A DNA stretch of 64,000 bases from Crataegus laevigata (lineage: Eukaryota; Streptophyta; Magnoliopsida; Rosales; Rosaceae): assembly GCA_963580275.1 (NCBI GenBank), contig OY756940.1, forward strand, positions 19,429,001 to 19,493,000. The letters run 5' to 3'. The translations under genes and the position numbers were made by a program. Shown here piece after piece: positions 46,105 to 59,240 of this stretch; the stretch's first letter is position 1, and each line of letters begins with the position of its first letter. The notes under the pieces were generated by a model. It worked only from the letters and a program-made list of their open reading frames with translations, was not told where the DNA came from and made no database searches.

Positions 46105-46615
46105 CAAAGTATAAAATATTCATAATATCCCGATATTTTCATTGAAATTTTCGTGCTTTTGGACTACCGATATTTTCGATGTCATCAACATTTCCATCGA
46201 AATTTCCGTGTTTTTTAAATTTCTATATTTAAAAAACACCAAGGGGATTCGAACCCTTCTCATGTTACTCCTTCAACACATTGACCACCATATCACTTAT
46301 ATTTTTGTGAAAATATGCTAAAATATTTACATATTTTTTACACTCACAATGTTTGCCAGCTCGCTATATAATCAACTTAAATCAGTTAAATCTATCATGC
46401 AATGCATTTCCTTCCAATTTTTTGTGATAAACTAATAGATATTTGACTAAATAAAGATCCTGCAAAGTTTCAATAAAAATTTCTAAGTTTTTCTTACAAT
46501 TTCCGTAGTTTTTATTCAATTTTTATCGATATCGATAATATCCCGATATTTCTATTGAAATTTCCTTATTTTTGGACTACTGATATTTTCGATATCATTG
46601 ATATTTAATACCTTG
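46105..46615. mobile_element. 511-bp hAT-like MITE with internal tRNA-like segment
   Basis: The ends CAAAGTATAAAATATT and (complement) CAAGGTATTAAATATC lie within an 8-bp duplication, GTTATAAC (46097-46104, 46616-46623). The interior repeats 'CCGATATTTTC' and 'GAAATTTCCG' type blocks near both ends. A pol III promoter-like segment lies on the minus strand at 46240-46300. Confidence 0.8.
46240..46300 (-). repeat. tRNA-derived segment with A and B box-like motifs
   Basis: On the minus strand a 'GATATGGTGGTCAATG' A-box-like stretch is followed about 30 bp later by GGTTCGAATCC, a perfect B box. There is no cloverleaf end or discriminator, so it is a tRNA-derived remnant (SINE head), not a tRNA gene. 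Confidence 0.5.
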
Positions 46616-46623
46616 GTTATAAC

Positions 46624-47150
46624 TGCAAGCAAAATTTATCTAGAACAAGTGTTTGCTTTGGCAATTTGTCATCTAGTGCTACTCACTGTTATTAGGAGAA
46701 AAAAGGGTGTACATACATGTTACACATACCAATTTTTGTTCCTTTTTTACATGTAAGAAATCAGTGAAATTCATGACACTATGACAATGTGTATAAAATT
46801 ACAACTTATTTCTAAGAAAAACTAATCAGTAATGGTTTATATGCTAAAAACAAGTCATTAAATATAAGTTGCGTCATCACTCATTGTGAGAACAATGACA
46901 TAAACACACATTACGCATACTTTTAGTAAGAGCTTAAAGATAGTAGTTGGACAATCATTCACCAAATTAAAATTTTCTTTTTTGTTTATTTCTCACATAT
47001 CAAATACAATCCAACAAAATTAAATAAATAAAAACAAATATTTAAATAGATAAATGTAAATGATAAAGTTAGCTATAAGAAAATGTAATAGTATGATATC
47101 ATATCACACACGCATCCATCTGTTTTCTTATTCCCTGTATCAATCAATCG
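46624..47150. other. Intergenic region before the casein kinase gene
   Basis: AT-rich, with no gene recognised. It probably includes the kinase promoter, but no clear TATA box was picked out. Confidence 0.45.
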
Positions 47151-47854
47151 TCTCTCCTTCCTTCCCCTCTCCATTCTCTCCTCTCTATCATCCCAAATAT
47201 TCCCCCTTTCTCGCACCGACCAAATTTTCCCGAGAAAATCATAACTTTCCCAGAAAACCCAAAACCCCTTATCCTCAATCCAGATCCAAAGATCCCTTCT
47301 TTCTTCCAAAAATTCATATTTTTTTTCCTTTCTCTGACCTTCAATAGTCGCAGGCGATAGATTCTTCTCCGACTTCACTCTTTCTCCAGGCTGAAATTTT
47401 TTCCCATTTCGTCTGAGAAATTGAAAATAATCACCCCAAAGTAACCCTCTCCTCGCATTCTTGCTCCAATTCTTCTCCTAAGAAAAAAGGCCCAAAAGTC
47501 TAGTTTTTGGCTCCACTGATTAGTGGGTTTCTTTTGGATTTCAAATTTCACATCAATTTTGTGGGTTTTGGACTGTAGGTTCAAGCATTCATTTCAAATT
47601 TTTCGTATATAGAATAAGGATTTTTTAGGGGGTTGCATTGGAGCTGGAATTTGATGGATCTGAGATTGCATGAGAGGAATTGAGTGTTGAGTGGAATAGG
47701 AGGAGTTCGAGTCCGATAGCTGATGACCTTTTGGAGCAGATTTGGTTCGTAGTTTAGTGCTGGATTGGGTTGTAAGTTAAGTGGGGGTGTGGGGTTTTAG
47801 GCTTTTTTTTTTTTTTTTTTTTTTGTATGGTATTTGATTGGGATTGTTCAGATC
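47151..47854 (+). other. Probable 5'UTR of the casein kinase I gene
   Basis: A pyrimidine-rich leader (about 47,151-47,400) leads to the start codon at 47855. A T22 run near 47,803-47,824 precedes the start by about 30 bp. Whether the leader is spliced cannot be seen. Confidence 0.4.
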
Positions 47855-50800
47855 ATGGAGCATGTAATTGGTGGGAAGTTTAAGCTAGGGCGAAAGATCG
47901 GTAGTGGATCGTTTGGAGAGCTTTATTTGGGTATGCAATTTGTATCACCATTTCGATTGTTGGAGAAAAAAAATTGTTGTTTTAGTGGCATTGCTTGATT
48001 GTTTAGCTTTTTTTTAGATGGTGGCCTTGTTTTTCGGGTTTCTGAGAATTATGTTGGTTTGGTTTTGCTTTGTTTCAGGTGTTAATGTACAAACTGGAGA
48101 GGAGGTAGCTGTCAAGCTGGTATGTCTTGGACATGGTTTGTTCTTAGTTTTAAATGAAAAGTTGTGGGGAAGTTTGACTATTGTCGTTGATGGTATTGAG
48201 CTCTTACGCATTGAATGATATGATCAGTTTTTGGTAATGTAATTGTTTAAATTTGACTTTGACATGAGGTTGTGAATATAATAAAAGTAATTGATCATAG
48301 AATAAAGTTGGTATAGCACTGTTAGATCATATGGAGTTGGTTGCGTTTTTAATAATCGGAATACAGTTAGCATGGGATTGAGTATTATAACACTGATGGA
48401 TATTCATGCTGGTGAACGTAGCTGACAGATGTCGAAATAGTGGAAAGATAGAAGGAGAAACTTTAAATGCTTTTATGTTTTTTTTTTAGTTTATTGAGAT
48501 GTGTAATATTGGTTTTGAGGTTAAGAAACCAAATGGGCCTCATTAAGCAATTGATTTGACAACATTGTTCCATGGTATTTGAATTTTGAAGTATAACGCA
48601 AAATTGGAGTAGGTGCTCTACTGTTATCTTGTATCCTTTATTATGATTCAGACGTCTTTTGATGGTTCTTCGTAGTAGTTAAACTTCACCTAGCACAAGA
48701 CTGAGTACTTACATCTGAACATTTTTTTTTATATTTTTGTTCTCTCAGGAACCAGTGAAGACAAAACACCCCCAGCTTCATTACGAGTCAAAGTTGTACA
48801 TGCTTCTTCAAGGAGGAAGTGGGTTATTCTACTGCGTTTCTTTATTCTTTTCTTTTGTTGTGAATTCATGTGAATGTTTACTTTTAAAGGTCTAACTTAA
48901 CGTTTGTATTTGAATATCTATTTAGCGGGTGTACCCCATCTTAAATGGTTCGGTGTTGAGGGTGAATACAATGTCATGGTTATTGACCTGCTTGGTCCCA
49001 GCCTTGAAGACCTGTTCAACTATTGCAATCGGAAGTTCTCTTTGAAGACAGTTTTGATGCTTGCAGATCAATTAGTAAGTTATCAAATTATTTTGTATGT
49101 AGGTTTATGTTGTTAACATGTCTGCCATGCTTATGCTTCTACATTATCTTTTGTAGATAAACAGAGTTGAGTACATGCACTCACGGGGGTTTCTTCACCG
49201 TGATATAAAGCCGGACAACTTTTTAATGGGCCTGGGACGCAAAGCTAATCAGGTACTTGTAGACTTTACGCTGCTTTTGTCTGTAATGGTAATCTTTGTT
49301 ATGTTTCGAAATTTTTCTGTATGAATATATATGCATTGTGAATCATTTTTTCCACTTAAGATTCTTGTTTGTCACTTCCATTGAGATTTTGGATGATTGA
49401 GACTTACTTTTGTGGGGAAAAATCTGAATACCTAATAAAACCGAAAGTAGACCTTGTAAGAGAGTCGTGGGTATTACGCATGGTGATTATTGTATGAATG
49501 CATAAATTTGCAAGTTCTGTGGCTGTTATTCTCCTTGAATATATTATACTACAAAAATGACATGATCTAATCTCTTGAGGTAAGCCGTTTAATATATTCT
49601 TCTTGTTCTACGGATAAGGGTATTTTTAATTTTATTTTTAATAAATTGGTAATGGCTTCTTTAGTTGAGTTCGTTAAAAGTCGATGCAACTATAGTAAAC
49701 TTTGAGTGCTAGTTATGAGTCAAGTGCTTGCAGAAGATGCAGCAAGTGAAGACAGGTTAATATATTATTTTAAGAGATATTATATTCACACACTCCAAAT
49801 TACTTCTCCCACACCCTTTTAATTTTTTAGTATTTTCTACACACCACTAACACTTGATAGAAAAAATATTAAAAAATTAAAAGGGTGTGGGAGAAGTAAT
49901 TTGGGGTGTGTGAATATAATCTCCCTATTTTAAAACCTGGCTCATCCATAGGACAGTAAAGTTAATGAGGTCTGTCAGGTATGCCAATTGGTTCTTATGA
50001 TTTGATGTCTTCGCATTGTGGACATATTATTTTGCATGACATACATAACAGGTTACATGGTCAATCCTTCTTCCATAAGGTCATGGCTTATTTACAGGGA
50101 TTTGTACCATTTTAACATAAACGTCCTTGATGCGCTGGTGTAAATTAATTGAAAGCTTGAACTCATTTAAGTAGTGGAGGAATTCAAATTTCACACCCGA
50201 TTCCATTCTAAAATTGGTACAAATAGATGTGCTTGGAAGGATAACCAGTCTATAAATGTCACAAACCTCCAACTTTAATTTATCTTTAAATGTTGCCAGC
50301 CATCAAATTAGAACTATTACCTTCCATCTATTGTACTGTGATGGAGAACTGGCTTTTGTTCTTTCATTTGTCATGGAAGTATCTTTGACGATCTTTTGTT
50401 TTTTGTTTTTTTGCTGACACCACTTTTGATTATTAGGTCTTTACTTACAGTCACAGATATACTGCATTTATTCATGCCTGTCCCTTCCATATAGTGTCTG
50501 CTCTTAGGAACTGAAACTTAGGGACTGAAACACCTGTATCTTATTGTTGCTTTTATCTAGATTAATCATCTTGCCAAGCTCAGATGAAAGTGCGCACAGC
50601 ACTAAATTAAGTACTCACTTTGTCGCAGAACAGGCACTAACATTTATTTTCTGGATTTTGTTTCTGCCACAGGTATATATCATTGATTATGGCCTTGCAA
50701 AAAAGTATAGAGATCTTCAAACTCACAAGCACATACCATACAGGTATCAGATACAAGAAATATTTGTAGTATTTTAGTTTATCGTGCATCCCTATTTTCT

Positions 50801-53759
50801 ACTACATCTTGTCTAAAGATGGCGTTCAAATTTCCCCTCCCCGTTTATTGTATTTTGTAAAAAGCTAGCCTTGCAGTGTTGGGGTATCTTATACTGAAAG
50901 TTATTCACTACACTTGTGTCTAGTGTTCAAAATGTTGAACAACACATTTTGGGTTTCCACCAAACCAACAAAGGGAATCAGTTTTTCTGTGACTCGGAGA
51001 TGCTTAGAGACGGGTTTAAAGGTCATATCATGTGTGAACCAACATGTTTAACTGTTCCACTATTGATGGATCCTAAATTTTTATTGAGACTTTCCTGTTA
51101 TGATTTTATTTTTTGCTCCTGAAGTTTTATTGATATTTAACTGAAATCAACATTCTTCATCTTGGTTGCGTCATGTTGGGGGGAGGAGAAAATGCTGCTT
51201 GCACACGCATCTGTGTCTGTGTTTTCTGCTTATTTAATATTTTAGAATAAAAAACTAAAAATATCACTGGATGGGTTTTTATAAAGATAGTTCGGCAATA
51301 TTTATGTACTTTTATCCTGGGGTATCTTGGGCATTGTTTCAGTAACTTTTCGATTATAACATTGATAAGTTGTTATAGTTGTGTTTTTTTTTTCCTTTAA
51401 AATATTTGCTCTCATGTTACAGACTGTTTTCTCTGCTGGAATATTTGAATTATTTAGAGACAAAAAAAATAATCGGATAACTCTTTTATGACGTTCTTAC
51501 ATCCAAATTGTTATGTCCTTGTAAGGACTACATGTATAATTTTACTGAACATGAAATTGGCGTTACACTTATATAACAATTCTTAAATTCTTCAAGTTTT
51601 TCAACAATAGGCAATTTAATGTTCTTATTTTTTAAGTTATCCTTTCTGTGTTTTCCTTGATTTGATCAAATCGATGTGGAAAGAATTTTATGTAACCTTC
51701 TAAGATTATCAAAGTATAAAGATTGTCCCTTTTTATTCTACTTTACTTTTCGGTTTTCAATTCTAGAAATAGTTGACATTGTGGCATTTCTGACAGGGAA
51801 AACAAGAATCTGACAGGGACAGCCCGCTATGCTAGTGTTAACACTCACCTTGGCGTTGGTTAGTCAACTTAAAGTTATTGGAGTTGATGCTTCAGAAAGG
51901 TCTTGTGTTCTGGATTTACAAATATTTTACATATATCTAATTGTAATATTAATTTTATTTGCAGAGCAAAGCAGAAGGGATGATCTAGAGTCTCTTGGTT
52001 ATGTACTCATGTATTTTCTGAGGGGGAGGTTCCATTCTTGTCCGAGAAACTTAAATCATCAGTATCTTGTGTTTCTTTATTTTTTGAACTTCATATATTT
52101 AACTTGGTGGTACAATTACTGTTTCAGCCTTCCCTGGCAGGGCTTGAAAGCAGGTACAAAAAAGCAAAAATATGACAAGATCAGTGAGAAGAAGATGCTA
52201 ACTCCAATTGAGGTATCAACACTTGCTTTTATGTGGTGTGTATAACAACTAACAATTGTACCATATTGGGTTGAAGGAGAATAGGAATAATAGATAAGGT
52301 AGGAAGCATACTAAATGGAGAGGATTGATAGCCGTTAAAGTGTTATAGTATTTAGTTGTAACTGTGCAGTCACTGACTCACTGTCGATTTTCTGCGATCC
52401 TGTTCTATTTTTCCAATTACTGTTTCTGATGCTGTTTAACGAATGTATATGACTTACCGATATTTTTCTCTACAGGTGCTCTGCAAATCATACCCCTCAG
52501 AACTTACATCATACTTCCATTATTGTCGATCATTACGCTTTGAAGATAAACCAGATTATTCATACCTGAAGAGGCTTTTCCGGGACCTTTTTATTCGAGA
52601 AGGTTAGCTTGTAGGCGTTTTAAGCCCAAATTTTAGTTCGTATCTCGTAGAAGCATTCTTCTTTAAACTTCATGATGAATCTAATTGGCTCTTAAAAACT
52701 TGAAACCTAATTGGTTGTAATTGGTGCAGGGTATCAATTTGACTATGTATTTGATTGGACTATATTGAAGTATCCGCAAATTGGCTCCAGTTCTAGAACA
52801 CGAGTCAGTACCTAATTTATTGAGGATTTTCTATGTAAAGAAAAAAAATTCTTCACTTTCGTATGTCTGTTGGGTAATGATTCTGGCTTTCATATGGATG
52901 CCATTTTTCTTGCAGCCAAGTACAAAACCAGCTTTAAACCCTGGAACATCTGCAGAAAAAACAGAAAGGCCTACAGGTTGGTTATTTTCTCGAGCAAGGC
53001 TTGAATGGATTGATTTGTAATTACTTATATTCTTGTAGATGCCTTAACAGTTTCTTTTTTATGTTGTATTTGTATCTGAGTTCTCAAGTATGGTCTTTTA
53101 TTTGGTTTATGCAAATAATTTGGATGAACTTTATACTCCAGGTCTTTTATTTTCTTTTATTTATTTGTTTTATACTCTTGTTATATATATGTTAGCGTTT
53201 TTCAAGTATTTTTATATCTTTTAGCAGTGGCACAAGATTTTCGAGAAAGACTCTCAGGTGCAGTAGAGGCATTTTCTAGAAGGAATAGTTCTGGTCATGG
53301 TTATGGCGATCACTCCAGACATAGGTCGACTGATGATGCGCCGTCGTCCAAAGACGTCGTGAGTTTTCTAACGTTTTCATTTATGTCTTGGATTTTATAT
53401 TCAAATGATTTTAAATGCATGTTATATTTCCTTACTATGGAGCCTAATGAAGTTGCACATGCTTTGCATGTTTCTTGCAGCAAGCTGATTCAGAAAGGGC
53501 TCGTAGTTCATCTAGAAATGGCAGTAGTTCAAAGAGGCCAGTCATATCAATCAGCCGGCCAAGCTCATCTGGTGAGCCCGGCGAGAGTCGGTCAAGCCGG
53601 CTGGTCTCAAGTAGTGGCCGCCTGTCCACCACCCAAAGGGTTCAACCTGGGTATGAACCCAAAACATCTTTCAACCGAGCATCCGCTGCAAGAGGTGGCC
53701 GTGATGACACACTTCGGAGCTTTGAACTCCTTTCAATCGGCACGGGAAAGAGGAAGTAA
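47855..53759 (+). CDS. Casein kinase I-like protein, 14 coding exons, 462 residues
   Basis: Acidophilic Ser/Thr kinase of the CK1 delta/epsilon type. Exons: 47855-47930, 48079-48119, 48749-48818, 48926-49074, 49157-49252, 50673-50743, 51797-51858, 51965-52028, 52128-52212, 52476-52602, 52730-52803, 52916-52976, 53225-53358, 53481-53759; all GT-AG and in frame. Motifs: '[15 protein letters not shown]' (P loop), 'EEVAVKLEP' (catalytic Lys), '[12 protein letters not shown]', '[12 protein letters not shown]' (DYG where many have DFG), and the CK1-specific '[20 protein letters not shown]' and '[20 protein letters not shown]'. The Ser/Arg-rich tail ('[20 protein letters not shown]') is a likely regulatory region. 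Closest in my memory to the Arabidopsis CKL group, exact member unsure. Confidence 0.95.
49774..49924. mobile_element. 151-bp MULE-type MITE in casein kinase intron 5
   Basis: Strong hairpin: left arm 'CCAAATTACTTCTCCCACAC' and right arm 'GTGTGGGAGAAGTAATTTGG'. The flanking 9-mers TTATTTTAA and CTATTTTAA match at 8 of 9 positions. It is deep in the 1.4-kb intron, well away from splice sites. Confidence 0.85.
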
Positions 53760-54120
53760 GGTCTCAAGATTCCTTTAGTATTATCTATCAAAGGTGTCTC
53801 GGCACTAAAATGGTTTTGCTACAGCTTACTCTGTATATGTGTATCCATTGTTGGGTTCATATCACGTTGAAAAGCTCAATGAAGTTTCTCCTTAGACACT
53901 AGTACCCTTGTGTTTCACCATCTTCATGGATTCTCACCATTACGATGCATCGGAGACTCGCCCAAGGAAGAGATTAACCATATCTCACATCAGGGGATTG
54001 TCTATATATTTGAGATACTGATAGCTGTAATAAAACTAAAGTCATTTTTCTTACCTGAAAATGTACCGTTGCTTAAAACGCGGGCCGTCAAGTGCTACTA
54101 TGCTCTCTCAAATTTCTAAG
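53760..54120 (+). other. Probable 3'UTR of the casein kinase I gene
   Basis: An AATAAA signal lies at about 54,029, 270 bp after the stop, a plausible cleavage signal. Confidence 0.5.
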
Positions 54121-55790
54121 TTGAAATCTGGTGCCATCTTTGTATCCTGCTATAATTAGTTTAGGTGCCAGTGGAATGAATTGCCCATGACATTCGTGTA
54201 AATGGTTTACTCGGGTGGTGCTACATAGGCTAAATTTGTGCACCAAATGATGCGGCAAGAATTGGTATGCCTAGCAGTATTCGGTTTATTTGGAGCAATG
54301 GATAAAAGCATTTCGGGAAGAAATTATTTTTCTGACCTGCGTGGGAGGCTTGGATTCATGAGTCATGACCAAAACATTGTTTCAGGGTGCTTTTGCAGAG
54401 TTATAATATAAGAGAAATAAGGGAGAGCAGAGTTGCATCTTCCTTGCAGATTATTCAACGTGATGTTATTGGATTAGAGGGCCGTGTACAAGAATTGATG
54501 TTACAGCAGTGCATCATGTGGTAATCTGGGTCGAAGTCCGCTGCGCGATGACCTCTTCTTAGATTAGTGATGTTTGTTGAAGTTTCAGTTGAAGTTTCAG
54601 TTGAAGTTTCAGGGGTTATGATACTTATGTTCCCGTAACCGAAACTGGAATTTGAGTTTGAGGGGTAGTCCCGCTCGAATTCACCAGCTTCTTCATGCAA
54701 TTCTCGATGTCGACGAAGCCGGAGTGACTCTCCGCCCGAGCACTCACTTTGATTTTCATCAGGGTCTCGCAAATCTCATCTATGGAAGAGGGGATCTTCT
54801 GGCAGGATCCTCATTCTGCTTTTGGTAAATCAAAAGCTAATCTCTCTCATTCTGCTAGGGAAGAAATAATAAAAATGATCAGCCCTATATGCTGATGCCA
54901 CAAATTCCATTGCCGTTGGAAAAATTAGAAGTCGGGCTCCAATTCAGATAGGAACTGGAAGTGGAATGAAAGGCATAATCCATGAATATTGATATGTATA
55001 TTTCATAAATAAAAATAAATAAAAAAATAAAAAAGCGGCCATCGTTTCTTTCGGATTGTTACTTGCTCTAGGAGTGGCAGAGTTGTTCAAGCAGTGGGTT
55101 ACTTGTTCTTGGGACAATGGATGCATCGAAAAATAACAAGGTTAACGTTGGCGTTAATAAAGCCTTCTACAGTAGTCATGCATGTGGTAGAGTGATCTAG
55201 TCGAGGAATATGAGTTCGCTTTCAATTAAATTACTAATTATTGGATCCAAGCAATGCACCGCCGGGAGATGGTGGAGGCACAAATTTGAGTAACTCGCAA
55301 AATTGAGAACAATTGTGAGTAAGCCTAAGACCGAGGGAGAGTATGTCGGCCAAAGCCTCTCCAATGGCCAAGTTCGAGTAACCTGCAAAAATGGCACCGG
55401 GTCCCCACCAGCAGAACTCTAAGACATATGAAGGATCTGATTGATTCCGTATCCTTATTAGATCTCATGTTTGGCGGAATAAGTATGGTCATGCCAGCAT
55501 AGTCACTTGGACTTCGCCTATTGCCCCAAAACAGGGTGATGGTGGCACTGTTGCTTCATCTAATCTAGCATCGCTCAGAGCTGTTAAGTTCGTGACCGGA
55601 CTTCTGAGGTAACTATATTATGATCATCCCCACTCCAGACTTGAAAAATCATGATTCCACAACTAGCTTGCCCAAATTGGCCTTGTTAATTAAGTTGAAG
55701 TCTTTTTGGTTTTAAGATCACCATCCGCTGTGTGCTCTTTCAAGCTTGTTCTTCTATTTAATATTTAATAAAATATTATCATTTTGCCTT
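54121..55790. other. Intergenic, no gene recognised
   Basis: A minus-strand frame at 54455-54772 (105 codons) contains three TETS-type repeats from a 15-bp DNA repeat but has no recognisable family. The rest shows only short chance ORFs. Confidence 0.45.
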
Positions 55791-55799
55791 AAAAAAATA

Positions 55800-56625
55800 G
55801 GGTAAATGACAAAAAATTATCTCAACTATTGGTGTCACGACACTTTCATACCTTATCTTTTAAAATTGACAATGTCATATCTCACTTTACGAATTTGTGC
55901 CAATGTTATACCTTCATTTAGTTTGGCGTGAATATTTCAGTTAAATGCTAACGTAGCTTGATCTGGGACTCACTTAAAAAAAATCATTTAATATTTTTAA
56001 AATATTAAAATAAAATAAAAGTTATATAAAAAAAAACCCCCTCAATTCGTCCCCTTCCCACCCCCACTCCACTTCTCCCCCATTTCATCTTCTTCCCCCT
56101 TAACCCAAAAAAAAACAAGAACACAAAAAAAAAAAAAAAAAAAAAAAATCAATTTGTCTTCCCCCCTCACCTACCCTCAATTTGCCTTCCCCCCTCTCAC
56201 CCCCCCCTCTTCTTCCCCCTCTACAACCGAGAAAAAAGATGAACAAAAAAAAAAAAAAACCTAGATCCTCGATTCTGAGGGTGGACCTGGGTGCGGAGAA
56301 ATGGGTGCAGGGAAAAGAGGGGGTGGGGGAGGTGGGGAGAGGGGAACGAATTGAGGGGGCTTTATTTATTTATTATTATTTTAATATTTAAAAAATATTA
56401 AATGATTTTATTTCGTTTGTAATAATATTTTATTAATTTTTTTAATAAAAAGTGGATTCTGGATCAACCCACGTTAACATTTAATTGAAAAGTTTACGCC
56501 AAGCTAATGGAAAGTATAACATTGACACAAATTCGTAAGATGAGGTATGACATTGTCAATTTTAAAAAATGAGGTATGAAAGTGTCGTGACACCAATAGT
56601 TGAGGTAGTTTTGTGTAATTTACCC
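55800..56625. mobile_element. 826-bp MULE-like inverted-repeat element
   Basis: The arms begin GGGTAAATGACAAAAAAT and, in complement, GGGTAAATTACACAAAAC, and share 'GGTGTCACGACACTTTCATA'. The perfect 9-bp duplication AAAAAAATA flanks it (55791-55799, 56626-56634), though A-rich. The core is C/T-rich on the left and G/A-rich on the right, as in the element at 6152-10748. Confidence 0.85.
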
Positions 56626-56634
56626 AAAAAAATA

Positions 56635-57187
56635 TTATCCCTCGAAGATAATCTCTACAAAAAAGTAGTTGAAGTCGACAACATTTTGTGATTGAACTAT
56701 AATAAACCAAATAGACGAACACAATGTTTCCTATAAAAATGAACATTTTGAAGTAGACAACATTTGGCTAATTTGTTTTTACAAACAATTACGTTAGTTG
56801 GTTAAATACTTAGTTGTTAGAGGAGAGGGGAACTGATGGGAATTAAACCTGTATCAAGATGTACAAAGCATGATTGCTTTCCAAGGTAAATCACTATCCA
56901 CTTCGTTTTGGCTTAATTTGTTCAAATGATTTTATAAATGGGGAATGAAATCCTCTCCAGAGTCTTTCTTCAAAATTTGTAGGGATCAATCAATTACCAC
57001 CGTTGACATCGTGCAGCCAAAAATCTATAGCAGTTTTTTTTTTCCTTTTTCGCAACAACCGATGCATCTCCTCCTCTACATCCTTCCTTGCATTTTCCCT
57101 TCTCTAGCTTCAAAATGGCTAAAAATCCTAAAATATTTTCCATCCTTCCACTAATTTTGAACAGAAAATATCTGCAATTTCATATTT

Positions 57188-57247
<60 letters not shown>

Positions 57248-57429
57248 GTAACCCCATACATAAAACAAGGCTCTGAGAAACTTTGCACGCAACAAGGCCT
57301 TAGAAAAACATCAAACGGCTCCTTTACAGAACCAACTCAAGCAACAAGTTATAAACAGGAAATGGGGGTCAATTATAAGAAAAAATCAACGAAATTTGCT
57401 TTTGCATTAAGTTGAAATCTTCGCAAATC
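56635..57429. other. Intergenic with a (TC)26 microsatellite
   Basis: No gene seen. The microsatellite at 57191-57242 is the only structure noted. Confidence 0.5.
57191..57242. repeat. (TC)26 microsatellite
   Basis: A pure dinucleotide run of 52 bp, expected to be length-polymorphic. Confidence 0.95.
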
Positions 57430-57432
57430 TTA

Positions 57433-57838
57433 GACTATCTTCAAATGAGATGTCAAAAATGTCATATAAAAGTATAACAGTAACAAATGATATACCATTT
57501 ACTTCAACTAAGATGTTAAAGTTGATATGAAAAAGAAGACTAAGTTGACATGAACAAAGAGATTTCAAATCGACGTTGCCTAAAAATATGATTTTTGTTA
57601 TTTCTAAAGGCATTCCACTTGCCTTACCTTAAATACTAGAATATTTAAGTATCATTTTATTATTTTTAAACTAACAACAACCCAACTTTTATTATCTTGG
57701 TTTAAAAAAAACATAAATGAAGTAAACAATTTTGGCAAATCGGGTGGAAGGAAAATATTGACAGTATGTCAAATTGCCAAGTCAGCTATCAAATTGAAAT
57801 TTAATGTTTTGAATTTTACGTCTCATTTAGAGATGCTC
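57433..57838. mobile_element. 406-bp Harbinger-type MITE candidate
   Basis: The ends GACTATCTTCAAATGAGATG and (complement) GAGCATCTCTAAATGAGACG match at most positions. TTA flanks both sides (57430-57432, 57839-57841). Confidence 0.7.
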
Positions 57839-57841
57839 TTA

Positions 57842-58898
57842 CACCCAACATCTGAAATATCTCCAGTTCAAACTCTCCTCCATCTTCATCATTTCTCTAT
57901 TGCAAAGCTTCAAGCTTTGAGCTTTATCATTTACATCATAAGCTTTGAGCACTAGCGAAGTCAAGTACAAGGCTCCCCTAGGCTATAATAGAGGGAGAAT
58001 TGTAAATCTTTAAGCTTGAAAATATTAATCTTTTGGACTATTTTATGATTTTAATTGTCATTCTCCACTTAGCAAATGAAAATTTAAATCTTAAGGCTGC
58101 TTTTAAAGAAAACAAGAGCTAATAAATGTTCAATAAACTCATTACTTTAACCAATACTATAATTTAATAGTAATAAACTAAAACTTCCATACCACAAATG
58201 ATTTCTTATTTTGTTCACTTGAAATTTTTTAAGGCGAGAAGCTTGGAAAACATAGCATAAATTTCTTGCTTAAAGTTATTACTTTCAGCTTTACTATTAT
58301 ATAACTTTATGTAGGCAACAAAAGATTAAAAAATTGATTTCGTAGTAATAATTTTAGCTTAACCCACCTACCGAATAATTCCTGGCTATGCCATTGCTTT
58401 TGAGACCAAATTCTAGTCTTCATGTTTTCAAATTTATATCTAATTTGAGTACCAATAAACTGATTTCGGGATTGCAATTGGAATAAAATTGGGTCACAGA
58501 GATGGAGAAGAGAGAACTTTGAGTGAAGAGAGAGCCCATAAAGGAAAGGAGATACACAAGATGGATGTGAGAGGAGAGAAACAAGTGGTTTTCCTAGCCG
58601 CACGGTTTACGTGAAACATAAAGATCAGGAAATGATCCTTGTAAATGGTTCAAATTATGAAATGACATTGTGGAGTGGGCCCAAAAAAAGTAGTTAACGC
58701 CTTATTAACTTACTAGTGCCCAATCAGTAGATTTTGCCACCTCGAGAGAGTTTAGCTGTAATTCTTGTACCTTCCTTACGTAACTGCTCAAATAATGAAA
58801 GTGGTTACATTTCCCTTAAAGATATATACCTTTCTTGGCTGAAGAAGTTAATGGTTTAAAAAAAATCCATTTTGAATCATTAGAGTTTAACATATTGC
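57842..58898. other. Intergenic, no gene seen
   Basis: AT-rich DNA, chance ORFs only. Confidence 0.5.
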
Positions 58899-58901
58899 TT
58901 A

Positions 58902-59237
58902 GGGTTGGTTTGGTATTGCTGTGCTTTGAAAAAAAAAACTGCTTCCGTTGTATTGTGAGAATAAGGAGTTGTGAAATAAAACAGTAGAGTGTTTGGTAAA
59001 CTTTTTTGTAAAAGTGTTTTTGAGAAGAAAAAAAAAGCAGTATTATAGTGTTTGATAAACTTTTATGTAAAATAGATGTAAAAAAAAGCCAGTTTTTTAA
59101 ACCTAGGTTTTGCAGCTTCTTGTTTTTGGCTTTTTTTCACCCAAAACTGTGAAAAAAAACTGAAGCTGAATGTTTACCAAACACAGCTTTTTTTTATAGC
59201 ATATTTTTTCAAAATCACCTCAGTACCAAACCAGGCC
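58902..59237. mobile_element. 336-bp Harbinger-type MITE
   Basis: The ends GGGTTGGTTTGGTATTG and (complement) GGCCTGGTTTGGTACTG have target duplication TTA (58899-58901, 59238-59240). The interior has repeated 'GTGTTTGGTAAACTTTT' blocks. Confidence 0.9.
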
Positions 59238-59240
59238 TTA

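Noticed and set aside
46245..46255. Possible tRNA gene
   Set aside because: Only A- and B-box-like motifs are present; no cloverleaf, acceptor stem or terminator is seen.
47060..47378. Frames on both strands before the casein kinase gene
   Set aside because: They lie in the pyrimidine-rich leader and have no domain; best read as 5'UTR.
54455..54772. 105-codon minus-strand frame with TETS repeats
   Set aside because: No recognisable family, no gene-like context, and the peptide repeat comes from a 15-bp DNA repeat. Possibly a gene remnant but unsupported.
57088..57276. 62-codon frame with Ser/Leu runs
   Set aside because: Created by the (TC)26 microsatellite.
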